Positions 1-8,479 of a stretch of 56,624 bases of DNA are shown one piece after another (within the stretch, counting starts at the first letter, position 1; each line of letters opens with the position of its first letter). Source of the DNA: Muribaculaceae bacterium (lineage in GTDB: Bacteria > Bacteroidota > Bacteroidia > Bacteroidales > G3-4614); NCBI GenBank assembly GCA_017546805.1, contig JAFYRT010000063.1, positions 74,289-130,912 of the forward strand, written 5' to 3'. Below the pieces are notes generated by a model. The model was not told where the DNA came from, did no database searches, and saw only the letters and a list, made by a program, of their open reading frames with translations. The position numbers were made by a program, and so were the translations under genes.

Positions 1-1
1 A

Positions 2-619
2 AAACAGTTGGCAAACAGTTATACGGCTACAAATGCTGTTGCAGGAGTGGTGTTTAACTATTATCCAACCATTACACTTAAGATATATGGTGGTTTTAAA
101 ACATCAACAAACGCTCTGTTTGATGTAAGATGCAATGAATCTGTTATTGATGGAGTGATATCATCATATGAAGTGGTGGATTATATGCCTATTGATGCAT
201 ACCGTTGGTTAGGTGGTGCAGACGTAAGTTTTAAATTTAAAAATGTACTTGAGGGAGAGGTTAAATGGAACTTGAATAGCTGGCGCAGTCGTGACGGTGG
301 CGAACAGATACTTTCGGCTCTGCCTAAAAACGAGTGGAACATAAAGGTTGGTGTAAACCCTATTAATAACCTGTCTTTCAACGTAAACTTCTATATGGGA
401 TTGGATAGAGGATACCGCTACCAAAATGATATGGGTATATACGTCAATGAAAAAATGGGCGATATATACGATCTTAATTTAGGTGCAGTATATTCATTGA
501 ATAAGATGATTAGTTTTAATCTTCAATGGAATAATATATTATCGCAACACTACGACATATACTACGGAATGCCTGCTCAAAAAATGCACTTCTTATTGGG
601 TGCTGCCGTTAAGTTTTAG
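2..619 (+). CDS. C-terminal part of an outer-membrane beta-barrel (TonB-dependent receptor-like) protein, 5' truncated
   Basis: The reading frame is open to the left edge, so the gene begins outside the window; the first TTG at position 8 is probably not a true start. About 206 residues are visible. They alternate hydrophobic and polar residues in strands separated by polar turns, with frequent Tyr/Trp/Phe at strand ends, and the protein ends in an aromatic residue (...GAAVKF), as expected for BamA-dependent outer-membrane barrels. The segments resemble the last strands of a TonB-dependent receptor or a similar 'TonB-dependent receptor-like' barrel. The substrate cannot be inferred. It lies 103 nt upstream of porT on the same strand and may share its transcript. 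The barrel call is fairly safe; the exact family is uncertain because the plug domain is not in view. Confidence 0.6.
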   Translation, partial: KQLANSYTATNAVAGVVFNYYPTITLKIYGGFKTSTNALFDVRCNESVIDGVISSYEVVDYMPIDAYRWLGGADVSFKFKNVLEGEVKWNLNSWRSRDGGEQILSALPKNEWNIKVGVNPINNLSFNVNFYMGLDRGYRYQNDMGIYVNEKMGDIYDLNLGAVYSLNKMISFNLQWNNILSQHYDIYYGMPAQKMHFLLGAAVKF

Positions 620-722
620 AGTAATAAGAGACACCATTTCGTAGGAGATTTTAAAAGTGTTGTATATAAAAATAGAAGGATAGGGCAATAAGTAAATATT
701 TTATTCGTTTTTAAGAGAGAAT

Positions 723-1424
723 ATGAAACGTATATTATACATATTGATTGCCCTATCCTTTGTTGTTTCGGCTTCGGCTCAAACACGAAAATTGGAACGT
801 CGTCCCTACGCCGACCAAAAACGTGTACACTTTGGATTCTCATTGGGATTGAATATGCAGAATTTACGTTTGGTTCCAACAGGTGAACCCGACGAAAATG
901 GTGAAATATGGTTGGCTGATGTGCCTTCATTCTCTCCCGGATTCAACGTAGGTCTGTTGTGCGACCTCTATCTGTGTCCTTACTTGAATCTGCGTTTTAC
1001 CCCGGCTTTTCTTTTTGGTAATAAAACCGTAACTTTCAAAGGGGAGTATTCAGGTGATATACGCAAAACAGATGTAAAGTCGAACTATATTCAAGCACCA
1101 ATTGAGTTGAAATATAGTTCTAAGCGAGTAAATAACTATCGCCCATATATCATGGCAGGTATTGCCCCATCGTTTGACGTCTCTAAAAAGCGTGGCGATT
1201 TACTTCGTCTTAAAACATATGATACATATGTGGAGATTGGTTTGGGATGCGATATATACTACCAATACTTTAAATTCATTCCAGAATTGAAATTCTCATT
1301 TGGTCTGCACGATATACTTAATCGCAAGAGAGACGACCTTATCGACCCCGCAGATTTCAGATATACCGCATCGTTGGACAGAGTAAGTTCAAAAATGGTT
1401 ATACTCACCTTCTACTTTGAGTAG
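723..1424 (+). CDS. porT: PorT family outer-membrane barrel protein (type IX secretion)
   Basis: A 233-residue protein with an N-terminal signal peptide (MKRILYILIALSFVVSASAQ, cleavage near residue 20) followed by a small outer-membrane barrel of about eight strands. The segment YIQAPIELKYSSKRVNNYRPY near residues 120-140 matches the characteristic PorT/SprT pattern (hydrophobic strand, K-S/A-K-R-x-N-N-x-R-x-Y). In Porphyromonas and Flavobacterium, PorT/SprT is required for type IX secretion, although its exact role is unresolved. Length fits the family. The gene ends 17 nt before the oppositely oriented spmAB gene. Together with porZ at 12302 and a CTD-bearing hydrolase at 53112 it supports a functional T9SS. 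A generic PorT-like porin without a secretion role is the alternative. Confidence 0.8.
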   Translation: MKRILYILIALSFVVSASAQTRKLERRPYADQKRVHFGFSLGLNMQNLRLVPTGEPDENGEIWLADVPSFSPGFNVGLLCDLYLCPYLNLRFTPAFLFGNKTVTFKGEYSGDIRKTDVKSNYIQAPIELKYSSKRVNNYRPYIMAGIAPSFDVSKKRGDLLRLKTYDTYVEIGLGCDIYYQYFKFIPELKFSFGLHDILNRKRDDLIDPADFRYTASLDRVSSKMVILTFYFE

Positions 1425-1441
1425 CTTTTTTTTAAGCTTAA

Positions 1442-2671
1442 TTATCCAAAAAAGACATAGGCTGTGAAGATTGCAGCTATTATACCTATGAAATCGGCAA
1501 TAATACCAACTCCTGCTGCGTAGCGACTGTTTTTAATACCCACAGCACCAAAATATACGGCAATTATATAGAGTGTGGTATCGGTCGAACCCTGTATTGT
1601 AGAGGCTACTCGAGCAACAAAGGAGTCGGCTCCGTATGTTGTCATTGCATCAACCATCATACCTCTTGCTCCGCTTCCGCTCAAAGGTTTCATAAGAGCC
1701 GTGGGGATAGCTCCCACAAAGTCGGTATCCACGCCACAGGCTGCCACTAAATAGGTTATACCGTCTGTCATGTAGTCCATTGCACCCGAAGCTCTGAACA
1801 TTCCTATAGCCACCAATATAGCTACCAAGTAGGGAATAATTGTTACAGCTGTTTTAAAGCCCTCTTTAGCCCCGTCGATGAATGCTTCGTATACATTTAT
1901 CTTTTTGCGTACTCCTGCCATTAGAAACAGCATAATGATTGTAAAGAGCAGCGAGTTTGCTCCAACGGTAGAATATAGCGATACCTTCTCTTGTGGTAAA
2001 TTCATAAAGAATGCCAATACTCCGCCAATTATAGCCGTAACAACAGCTATGGTTGAGAGAATAACTCTATCGAAAAGGTTTATGCGTTGCTTTATGCAGG
2101 TTATTATCAGTCCGGCAAGCGTTGTTATATATGTTGCAATAAGAATGGGTAGAAACACATCTGAGGGGTTCACAGCACCCATTTGTGCGCGATATACCAT
2201 TACGCTTATGGGTACAAGTGTAAGTCCTGTGGTGTTTAACACCAAAAACATAATCATTGCATCGGTAGCCCTATCTTTTTGGGTGTTTATCTCTTGCATC
2301 TCCTTCATGGCTTTAAGACCAAGTGGAGTTGCCGCATTATCCAACCCCAACATATTTGCCGAAAAGTTCATGAATATAGAGCCGAATATGGGACTATCTT
2401 TGGGTAGAGAAGGAAATAATCTTGAAAAAAACGGAGATACCCAACGTGCAAACGTGGCAATTATACCACCTCGCTCGCCTATCTTCATAATGCCGAGCCA
2501 AAGTGATAATACTCCTGTTAATCCCAATGATATTTCAAAGGCGGTGCGAGCCGATGAGAACGAAGAGTTCATTATCTCGCTCCACACACCTATGTCTCCT
2601 GTAAAACTCTTTATTATAGCCACTGCAAAGGCTATGACAAAGAAGGCTATCCAAATATAATTAAGTACCAT
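1442..2671 (-). CDS. Fused SpmA-SpmB nucleoside-recognition (Gate) domain membrane protein
   Basis: A 409-residue polytopic inner-membrane protein with about ten hydrophobic segments. The N-terminal half is SpmA-like, with the family pattern around ...IFMNFSANMLGLDNAATPLG at residues 100-120, and the C-terminal half (from about residue 220) is SpmB-like, with the second Gate domain around GAIPTALMKPLSGSGARGMM. In Bacillus, SpmA and SpmB are separate proteins needed for spore dehydration; the fused form is widespread in non-sporulating Bacteroidota, where its substrate is not established. The gene starts at ATG directly beside the inverted-repeat element at 2676-2866, which would form part of its leader. 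It lies downstream of malQ on the same strand. Confidence 0.85.
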   Translation of the reverse strand: MVLNYIWIAFFVIAFAVAIIKSFTGDIGVWSEIMNSSFSSARTAFEISLGLTGVLSLWLGIMKIGERGGIIATFARWVSPFFSRLFPSLPKDSPIFGSIFMNFSANMLGLDNAATPLGLKAMKEMQEINTQKDRATDAMIMFLVLNTTGLTLVPISVMVYRAQMGAVNPSDVFLPILIATYITTLAGLIITCIKQRINLFDRVILSTIAVVTAIIGGVLAFFMNLPQEKVSLYSTVGANSLLFTIIMLFLMAGVRKKINVYEAFIDGAKEGFKTAVTIIPYLVAILVAIGMFRASGAMDYMTDGITYLVAACGVDTDFVGAIPTALMKPLSGSGARGMMVDAMTTYGADSFVARVASTIQGSTDTTLYIIAVYFGAVGIKNSRYAAGVGIIADFIGIIAAIFTAYVFFG

Positions 2672-2675
2672 ATTA

Positions 2676-2866
2676 AGAACCTGTTTGAATTTTATTGAAA
2701 AATATTTTTATAATTGTGAAGCTGGTTTCGGTATCTTTGAGTCTATTTTAGGCATCTTTTCTTTCTTGTCTTTTGGAAATAGCCTGCTATTCCCTGCAAG
2801 ATACAAAAGAAAACCTACTCAAAAATAGCTCTCAGATAATTCCGAAATAAAATTCAAACAGCTTCT
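2676..2866. repeat. Nested inverted-repeat element filling the malQ-spmAB gap
   Basis: The gap is bounded by a perfect 16-bp inverted repeat: CTGTTTGAATTTTATT at 2681-2696 and AATAAAATTCAAACAG at 2846-2861. After one mismatch it continues with AGAA/TTCT. Further complementary pairs lie concentrically inside: TTTGAGT/ACTCAAA, CTTTTG/CAAAAG and a central GGAAATAGC/GCTATTCC. The whole unit could therefore fold into one long imperfect rod, either as DNA (MITE-like) or as RNA in the malQ 3' end and spmAB leader. No target-site duplication is evident. The right arm runs into the malQ stop codon. Confidence 0.7.
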
Positions 2867-5519
2867 AACCTCTGCCGCTATTATCAATTAAAGTTCTAAG
2901 TTTGTTGTTGAATCCTTCGTTAGCCATAAGTTGCTCTATTGTCAAGTGCATACGGTAACGCCAGTGGTGACGTGCAACAGCAGGGATATTGATACGTTCT
3001 GCCTCTACATTTGAGAAGCGTACATTTTCGTCGATTGCCAACCAATCTTGGAACGAAAGGATACATAACAGCGATGGACTGTATAAGTGACGACAAACAA
3101 CCTCTTCGCAAAGTTCTCCGCTTGCTACTGCAGGAGTTGCCCCTCCGTGATTCAACATAATACGATAGTAGTGGTCGGTAACCTCTCTGTTCTCTTCCCA
3201 CCAACCTCTCAATGTTGACATGTCGTGTGTTGAGATTGAACATACCGAACGCAATGGATATCCATAAGTGTATCCAAACTCCTGGTATGGAGCCTTTGGC
3301 ATACGCTCAATCTCCAAACTCATAATTTGGAGTTGTTCCATTACCCAAGGAACACACTCGGGAACCATACCTAAATCCTCACCGCATGCCAACATTGGTG
3401 TACATTGTGTCAGCATAGGAAGTTTTTTCATAGCCTGAGTGTACCAGAACTTGCTATGACGGTGGTAGTAATAATCGTTGTACAAGGCATTAAATGCGTT
3501 CTGCTCGGCAGACGTAAGTTGTTTGTATATATAATCGTTTTGAGCGCATATACGTGGATGATATAGGTTTATATCGTTGCGATCAGGAACAAACAGCACA
3601 TTGCTTATAAGTGAATATACACCCTCTTTAATCACTTCATCGCAACCATTCTTCCAGCACCACGATTTCACTTTGCGTTGTGTGTCAAATTCGGGACTCA
3701 TCTCCCAACGACCATTTGCAAGTGGCATTAAGAATGTATCCTTGACAAAATCGGCATCTTTACCAAAGGTATCATCCAAAATCTCATCGTTGATGAACGG
3801 TGTTGTCATGAATTTTGGACGGAATTCAAGCCCGTAGCTTGCAATTTCCTCTGGGGTCATTCCCTTTGCTGGAACAAATTGTCCCAACAATCCGTGAACC
3901 GAATGTGTTGGAATTTCCCATATACGGAAGAATCCGAGAATATGGTCGATGCGATATGCTGTAAAGTATTCGCTCATTTTGCCAAATCTCTTGCGCCACC
4001 AAGCATAGTCGTCTTCTGCCATTACATCCCAATTATAGGTTGGGAATCCCCAATTCTGACCTTTAACAGAGAATGCATCAGGTGGAGCTCCGGCTTGTCC
4101 GTTCATATTGAAGTAGTGAGGTTCAATCCAAGCCTCAACACTGCAACGGCTTATACCAATGGGTATATCGCCCTTTAGGATAACATTTTTGCTACGTGCA
4201 AATTTGCTTACCTCCAAAAGTTGTATGTGCAAATTGTATTGGATGTAGTAGTATAGCGAGATTGAAGGGTATGCTTCGCTCTCGGGCGAACATAGCTCTT
4301 TAATCTTATCTTCGTTATATACGGCATACTCTCCCCAAGCATTGAAATCGGGAGTTGAATTAAGGTCTCTTAAGTATGAGAATGCAGCATAGGGTAGTAG
4401 CCAATGGCTGTTTTCGGCAAAGAATTTCTTAAATCCTGCGGAAGCCAACACTCTCTTACCATTTTGTTTAAAGAGTGCTTTAATGTATGACATTTTTGTA
4501 TGGTTAACACCCTCGTAATCGACAAATGCCGAGGCATTCAATCTCTTGCGTTGAGCCTCAAACTCCGCAGCAAGAGCTTTGTTACGTAGTGTTCCCAATT
4601 GACGTATATCTATATACATTGGGTGAAATGCGTATATCGATATGCTGTTATATGGGTAAGAGTCTGTCCAAGTATTGCTTATTGTTGTGTCGTTGATAGG
4701 CAGAATTTGAACACCTCTTTGGTGAGTGTGTGCAGCCCATGCAACAAAATCTTTAAGGTCTCCAAAGTCTCCAACACCAAAGCTACCCTCACCACGAAGT
4801 GAGAATACAGGGATAGCAGTTCCTGCTATTTTTTTATTCAGACTCTCAAAGAAAGGCTCCATCTCGGGAGAGTAGAAAATGTGGTTAGTGTCAAGGTCGG
4901 TTACATACATCGAGCGATTCTCGCCACGTTCCCACTCAACAATAACACCATTTTCATCTATGATAACAAATTTAAACTCATAACGAGCGGCACAGTCGGC
5001 ACATACAACACCTTCCCATACAAATGGGGCAATCTCTTTCATTGGAACAGGAATTTTCCATCCTCCCAATATATCCTCTTTTCCGCAAATGGCTACACGT
5101 CTGCCATTGCCCACATGAGGAACCAAAGCTCTGAAAACTGTGTTGTTTTCGCCAATGACAGCACCCCCGTATGGAGTAAATACCTTATCTCCGCTAAAGG
5201 CAGAGCTGAACAGATATGCAAATTCGGGCAAATCTCTCCATGTATCGTAGACAAAGAGTTTGGCTTTATTGTTTTTTCCAACCCATAAAGAGTGACACAT
5301 TACACCGCTCTCAATACGGGTACACACTTTATTCTCATATACAGCATATGAGTATTCCAACTTGCTATCAGGAGTAAAACCATTGATTGTCAATGCTCCG
5401 CTCCATGTTGCATCGTTATAACTATTCAAAAAAAGAGGCTCGATGCCTTCGTTTTTAAAAACAACTGCAATTACCTCATCGCCTTTTGTGCGGTACTCTA
5501 TTTTAAATTCTATTACCAT
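2865..5519 (-). CDS. malQ: 4-alpha-glucanotransferase (GH77 amylomaltase) with N-terminal starch-binding domains
   Basis: An 884-residue protein. Residues 1-250 look like two CBM20-type beta-sandwiches (for example VAICGKEDILGGW...P followed by W-E), the architecture of plant DPE2-like and Bacteroidota MalQ enzymes. The GH77 barrel follows from about residue 260. Visible catalytic elements are YRIDHILGFFRIWEIP (nucleophile Asp), ACGEDLGMVPE (acid/base Glu) and STHDMSTLRGWW (stabilising Asp). It transfers alpha-1,4-glucan segments during maltodextrin and glycogen metabolism. No signal peptide is present, so it is cytoplasmic. A minus-strand -7 box lies about 60 nt upstream of the ATG. Length and motifs are standard for the phylum. 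Confidence 0.95.
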   Translation of the reverse strand: MVIEFKIEYRTKGDEVIAVVFKNEGIEPLFLNSYNDATWSGALTINGFTPDSKLEYSYAVYENKVCTRIESGVMCHSLWVGKNNKAKLFVYDTWRDLPEFAYLFSSAFSGDKVFTPYGGAVIGENNTVFRALVPHVGNGRRVAICGKEDILGGWKIPVPMKEIAPFVWEGVVCADCAARYEFKFVIIDENGVIVEWERGENRSMYVTDLDTNHIFYSPEMEPFFESLNKKIAGTAIPVFSLRGEGSFGVGDFGDLKDFVAWAAHTHQRGVQILPINDTTISNTWTDSYPYNSISIYAFHPMYIDIRQLGTLRNKALAAEFEAQRKRLNASAFVDYEGVNHTKMSYIKALFKQNGKRVLASAGFKKFFAENSHWLLPYAAFSYLRDLNSTPDFNAWGEYAVYNEDKIKELCSPESEAYPSISLYYYIQYNLHIQLLEVSKFARSKNVILKGDIPIGISRCSVEAWIEPHYFNMNGQAGAPPDAFSVKGQNWGFPTYNWDVMAEDDYAWWRKRFGKMSEYFTAYRIDHILGFFRIWEIPTHSVHGLLGQFVPAKGMTPEEIASYGLEFRPKFMTTPFINDEILDDTFGKDADFVKDTFLMPLANGRWEMSPEFDTQRKVKSWCWKNGCDEVIKEGVYSLISNVLFVPDRNDINLYHPRICAQNDYIYKQLTSAEQNAFNALYNDYYYHRHSKFWYTQAMKKLPMLTQCTPMLACGEDLGMVPECVPWVMEQLQIMSLEIERMPKAPYQEFGYTYGYPLRSVCSISTHDMSTLRGWWEENREVTDHYYRIMLNHGGATPAVASGELCEEVVCRHLYSPSLLCILSFQDWLAIDENVRFSNVEAERINIPAVARHHWRYRMHLTIEQLMANEGFNNKLRTLIDNSGRG

Positions 5520-5579
5520 CTCAACTGAAAAATATCCTAATAGGGTATAAACATAAAATGTTTAAAAGTATAACTCTTT

Positions 5580-5587
5580 CAAAGATA
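5580..5587 (-). promoter_or_regulatory. Likely -7 box for malQ
   Basis: CAAAGATA on the plus strand reads TATCTTTG on the minus strand, matching the Bacteroidota -7 consensus TAnnTTTG. It lies 61 nt upstream of the malQ start. No convincing TTTG -33 box sits at the expected 19-21 nt spacing, so the call rests on the -7 box alone. Confidence 0.45.
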
Positions 5588-5630
5588 TTATTAATTTTTC
5601 ATCTATACTCAATTTGTCTTAAAAAAACTT

Positions 5631-5638
5631 TATATTTG
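5631..5638 (+). promoter_or_regulatory. Likely -7 box for the GH123 operon
   Basis: TATATTTG fits TAnnTTTG and lies 64 nt upstream of the GH123 start codon. A TTTG occurs at 5613-5616, but the 14-nt gap is shorter than the usual 19-21, so the -33 element is uncertain. It is divergent from the malQ promoter in the same 183-nt gap. Confidence 0.45.
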
Positions 5639-5702
5639 AACTTCTAAATAATTGAGATAATTTTGCAAAAGTCAGAATAAAATAAATCACTTATATAAAA
5701 AT

Positions 5703-7463
5703 ATGAAAAAATTACTATTACCGTTCGTTTTGTTAGGCTTGTTGGCATGTAATACAAACAGGGTTGAGGAGATGGGTTACGATACCACTTATCCTTTGGC
5801 CTCATACGAAGAGTTGGAGGATACTAAACCTGTTGATGAGGAGGCTTGGAATAACCTTTCGGAGAGTTTTAATCTCACTTGGGCAGATAAAGATGTTCAC
5901 TACTCATACAAAAACGTGCCTGATGTAGTTACTTGTTCAGATACAGCCATTACTGCATGGCGTGGAGAGAGAGTTAGCGCATTGGCATTGATTTACACAG
6001 CAGAGGATGTAGAGGGTATTGAGTTGAAGATATCTCAAATCGATGGAGTTAAAGGCAGTGCAGAGGCAAAATTTGTTACATACGTTATGACCGATGGTTT
6101 TAATGCCGATGGTAATGGAACTTGTGGTTATCGCCCCGATCACTCTATCTACGACAGTTCTATGGTAGCCGATGTTATTGACAACCAAAAAATAAAGGAT
6201 TTGAAGGCTCGTAAGGTACGTCCTGTATGGTGTACTTTTGAGGTTCCAATGGATGTTAATCCCGGCAGTTACGATGTAACTCTTAAAGTAAAACAGGGTT
6301 GGAAAACCATAGGTAAACTAAATGCCGAGATTAATGTGTTGGAGAGAGTTTTGCCTCAACCAAAAGATTATGTTTTTCACCTCGATTTGTGGCAACAACC
6401 CTACTCTGTATCGCGTTATTACAATGTTGAGAAGTGGAGCGACAAACACTTTGAGGCTATGCGTCCAATGATGCAGGCTCTTGCTCGTGCAGGACAAAAG
6501 GTAATTTCAACAGAGATTATTTATGAGCCTTGGGGAGAGCAATCGCACGATAAGTTTGACCCGATGATTGAGACCACTCTTAAAACAGATGGCACTTGGG
6601 CGTATGACTACACAGTTTTTGACCGCTGGGTTGAGTTTATGATGGAGTGTGGCATTGACAGGGAGATAAAATGTTTCTCAATGGTTCCATGGGATATGAA
6701 TTTCCGTTATATGGATGAAGCTACAGGAGAGTATAAGTTCTTGCACGCAAAAACATCGGATAAAGAGTATCGTGAGTTTTGGACTCCGCTTTTGACTGAG
6801 TTTGCTCGTCACCTAAAAGAGAAGGGGTGGTACGAAAAGACCTCTATATGTATGGATGAGCGTGAACTTTCGGCAATGCTCGATGCATATAATCTCTTGC
6901 AAGAGGTTGTTCCGGGAATGAAGATGTCTCTTGCCGGCAACTACCACGCAGAGTTGGTTGATTTGCTATATGACTTTACCGTACAATATGAGCAATACTT
7001 TACAAAAGAGGAGTTGGAGCGCAGAAAAGCCAACGGACAGGTAACTCTATATTATACAAGTTGTGCAACAACATACCCCAACTCATACACATTCTCTGCT
7101 CCCGCTGAAGCAACATGTATGGCTTTGCATGCAGTACAAGCAGGTTTTGATGGCTTTTTGCGTTGGGCATATAACAATTGGGGCGAAGATCCATTACGCG
7201 ACACACGTTACCGTATGTGGGGCGCAGGCGACTCTTTCTTGATTTATCCGGGTTATCGCAGTTCGGTGCGTTTTGAACGTTTGGTTGAGGGTATCCAAGA
7301 TGCAGAGAAAATCCGTATCTTGCGTGAGGAGTATAAGGCTAACGGAAACATTGAGGCTGCAGCCGAGTTGGAGAAATTGGTAAATACCTTTGCAGAGGGT
7401 GAGATGAATGCCCAAAATGCAGGAGAGAAAGTAAAAGCACTTGAAAAGGTTTTAAACAGATAA
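5703..7463 (+). CDS. GH123-type beta-N-acetylgalactosaminidase lipoprotein (DUF4091)
   Basis: A 586-residue lipoprotein. The signal peptide ends in a lipobox (LGLLAC, Cys16), so it is anchored to a membrane and probably periplasmic or surface-exposed. An N-terminal beta-sandwich (about 50-220) precedes a barrel (about 230-560). The pair D385-E386 in SICMDERELSA corresponds to the adjacent Asp-Glu catalytic pair of characterised GH123 enzymes, which use substrate-assisted catalysis to release beta-linked GalNAc, for example from glycosphingolipids. Length matches the family. The downstream flavoprotein gene starts 13 nt later and is probably co-transcribed. Precise substrate specificity cannot be read from sequence. 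Confidence 0.8.
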   Translation: MKKLLLPFVLLGLLACNTNRVEEMGYDTTYPLASYEELEDTKPVDEEAWNNLSESFNLTWADKDVHYSYKNVPDVVTCSDTAITAWRGERVSALALIYTAEDVEGIELKISQIDGVKGSAEAKFVTYVMTDGFNADGNGTCGYRPDHSIYDSSMVADVIDNQKIKDLKARKVRPVWCTFEVPMDVNPGSYDVTLKVKQGWKTIGKLNAEINVLERVLPQPKDYVFHLDLWQQPYSVSRYYNVEKWSDKHFEAMRPMMQALARAGQKVISTEIIYEPWGEQSHDKFDPMIETTLKTDGTWAYDYTVFDRWVEFMMECGIDREIKCFSMVPWDMNFRYMDEATGEYKFLHAKTSDKEYREFWTPLLTEFARHLKEKGWYEKTSICMDERELSAMLDAYNLLQEVVPGMKMSLAGNYHAELVDLLYDFTVQYEQYFTKEELERRKANGQVTLYYTSCATTYPNSYTFSAPAEATCMALHAVQAGFDGFLRWAYNNWGEDPLRDTRYRMWGAGDSFLIYPGYRSSVRFERLVEGIQDAEKIRILREEYKANGNIEAAAELEKLVNTFAEGEMNAQNAGEKVKALEKVLNR

Positions 7464-7476
7464 AAGATATAAGACA

Positions 7477-8421
7477 ATGAACAGAATATGTGATTTATTT
7501 GGGATTAAATATCCCATAATTGCAGGAGGAATGGTATGGTGCAGTGGTTGGCGTTTGGCATCTGCTGTAAGTAATGCAGGAGGTTTAGGGCTTATTGGTG
7601 CAGGTTCGATGCACCCCGAAACTTTACGCGAACACATTCAAAAGTGTAAGGCTGCAACCGATAAACCATTTGGTGTGAACGTACCACTTATGTATCCTCA
7701 AATCGAGGAGATAATGCAGATATTGGTAGAGGAGGGTGTAAAAATTGTATTCACATCGGCAGGAAGTCCCAAAAAGTGGACTCAATTTTTACACGATAAT
7801 GGAGCTGTTGTGGTGCATGTGGTATCATCATCTCTTTTTGCCAAGAAGTGTGAAGATGCGGGAGTTGATGCAATTGTAGCCGAAGGATTTGAGGCAGGAG
7901 GACACAACGGACGAGAGGAGACAACAACTCTATGTCTTATTCCTGCTGTACGTCAGGCAACAAACCTTCCATTAATTGCAGCAGGAGGTATTGCTACAGG
8001 ACGTGGAATGGCTGCAACATTTGCTCTTGGAGCAGAGGGCGTGCAAATAGGTACTCGCTTTGCCATGACCGAAGAGAGTTCTGCAAACGAGGAGTTTAAA
8101 AAACTATGTCGCACACTTAATGAGGGTGATACAAAACTAATGCTTAAACAACTTGCTCCAACTCGCTTGATTAAAAATAATTTCTACAAACAGGTTGAGG
8201 AGGCTGAGTTGCGTGGAGCATCGGTTGAAGAGTTAAACGAGTTGTTAGGAAAAGGTCGTGCCAAAAAGGGAATATTCGAAGGTGATCTTGATGAGGGTGA
8301 ATTGGAGATAGGCCAAGCAGCGGCTTTAGTCAATAAAGCAGAAACAGTGCAAGAGGCTGTTGATGATATAATAACAGAGTTTAATGCTACTATAAACACA
8401 ATATCTTCGGTAGCTTTTTAG
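7477..8421 (+). CDS. FabK / nitronate monooxygenase-like FMN oxidoreductase
   Basis: A 314-residue TIM-barrel flavoprotein of the 2-nitropropane dioxygenase/FabK family. It opens with the usual 'G(I/V)KYPIIAGGM...' motif and has GVNVPL near residue 68, EGFEAGGHNG near residue 145 with the conserved His, a phosphate/FMN-binding AAGGIATGRGMAAT near 170, and GAEGVQIGTRF. Family members are either enoyl-ACP reductase II or nitronate monooxygenase. The EAGGH motif and compact length lean towards FabK-type, but annotation between the two is unreliable without biochemistry. No signal peptide, so cytoplasmic. It follows the GH123 gene by 13 nt; no functional link is obvious. A strong hairpin terminator lies just downstream. 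Confidence 0.8.
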   Translation: MNRICDLFGIKYPIIAGGMVWCSGWRLASAVSNAGGLGLIGAGSMHPETLREHIQKCKAATDKPFGVNVPLMYPQIEEIMQILVEEGVKIVFTSAGSPKKWTQFLHDNGAVVVHVVSSSLFAKKCEDAGVDAIVAEGFEAGGHNGREETTTLCLIPAVRQATNLPLIAAGGIATGRGMAATFALGAEGVQIGTRFAMTEESSANEEFKKLCRTLNEGDTKLMLKQLAPTRLIKNNFYKQVEEAELRGASVEELNELLGKGRAKKGIFEGDLDEGELEIGQAAALVNKAETVQEAVDDIITEFNATINTISSVAF

Positions 8422-8429
8422 TGTAAAGC

Positions 8430-8472
8430 AAAAGGGTGGGGTATCAAAATTTTTCGGTACACCACCCTTTTT
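8430..8472. terminator. Bidirectional rho-independent terminator
   Basis: AAAAGGGTGG..GTA pairs with TAC.CCACCCTTTT around a loop rich in A and T. The left arm begins with A residues and the right arm ends in T residues, so it can serve both the FabK-like gene (+) and the PHP phosphatase gene (-), which converge here. Confidence 0.8.
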
Positions 8473-8479
8473 ATATAAA

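Noticed and set aside
8..619. Reading the first gene as complete from the TTG at position 8
   Set aside because: The frame is open to the window edge and the protein has no signal peptide, so it is a truncated C-terminal fragment of a larger barrel.
616..930. A 104-codon minus-strand frame across the barrel-porT gap
   Set aside because: More than half overlaps porT in antisense, and the rest has no signal or motif. It is a chance frame.
1878..2660. A 260-codon open frame on the plus strand, opposite spmAB
   Set aside because: It lies entirely antisense to a well-supported membrane-protein gene, and its composition is the mirror of hydrophobic codons. No domain or start signal supports it.
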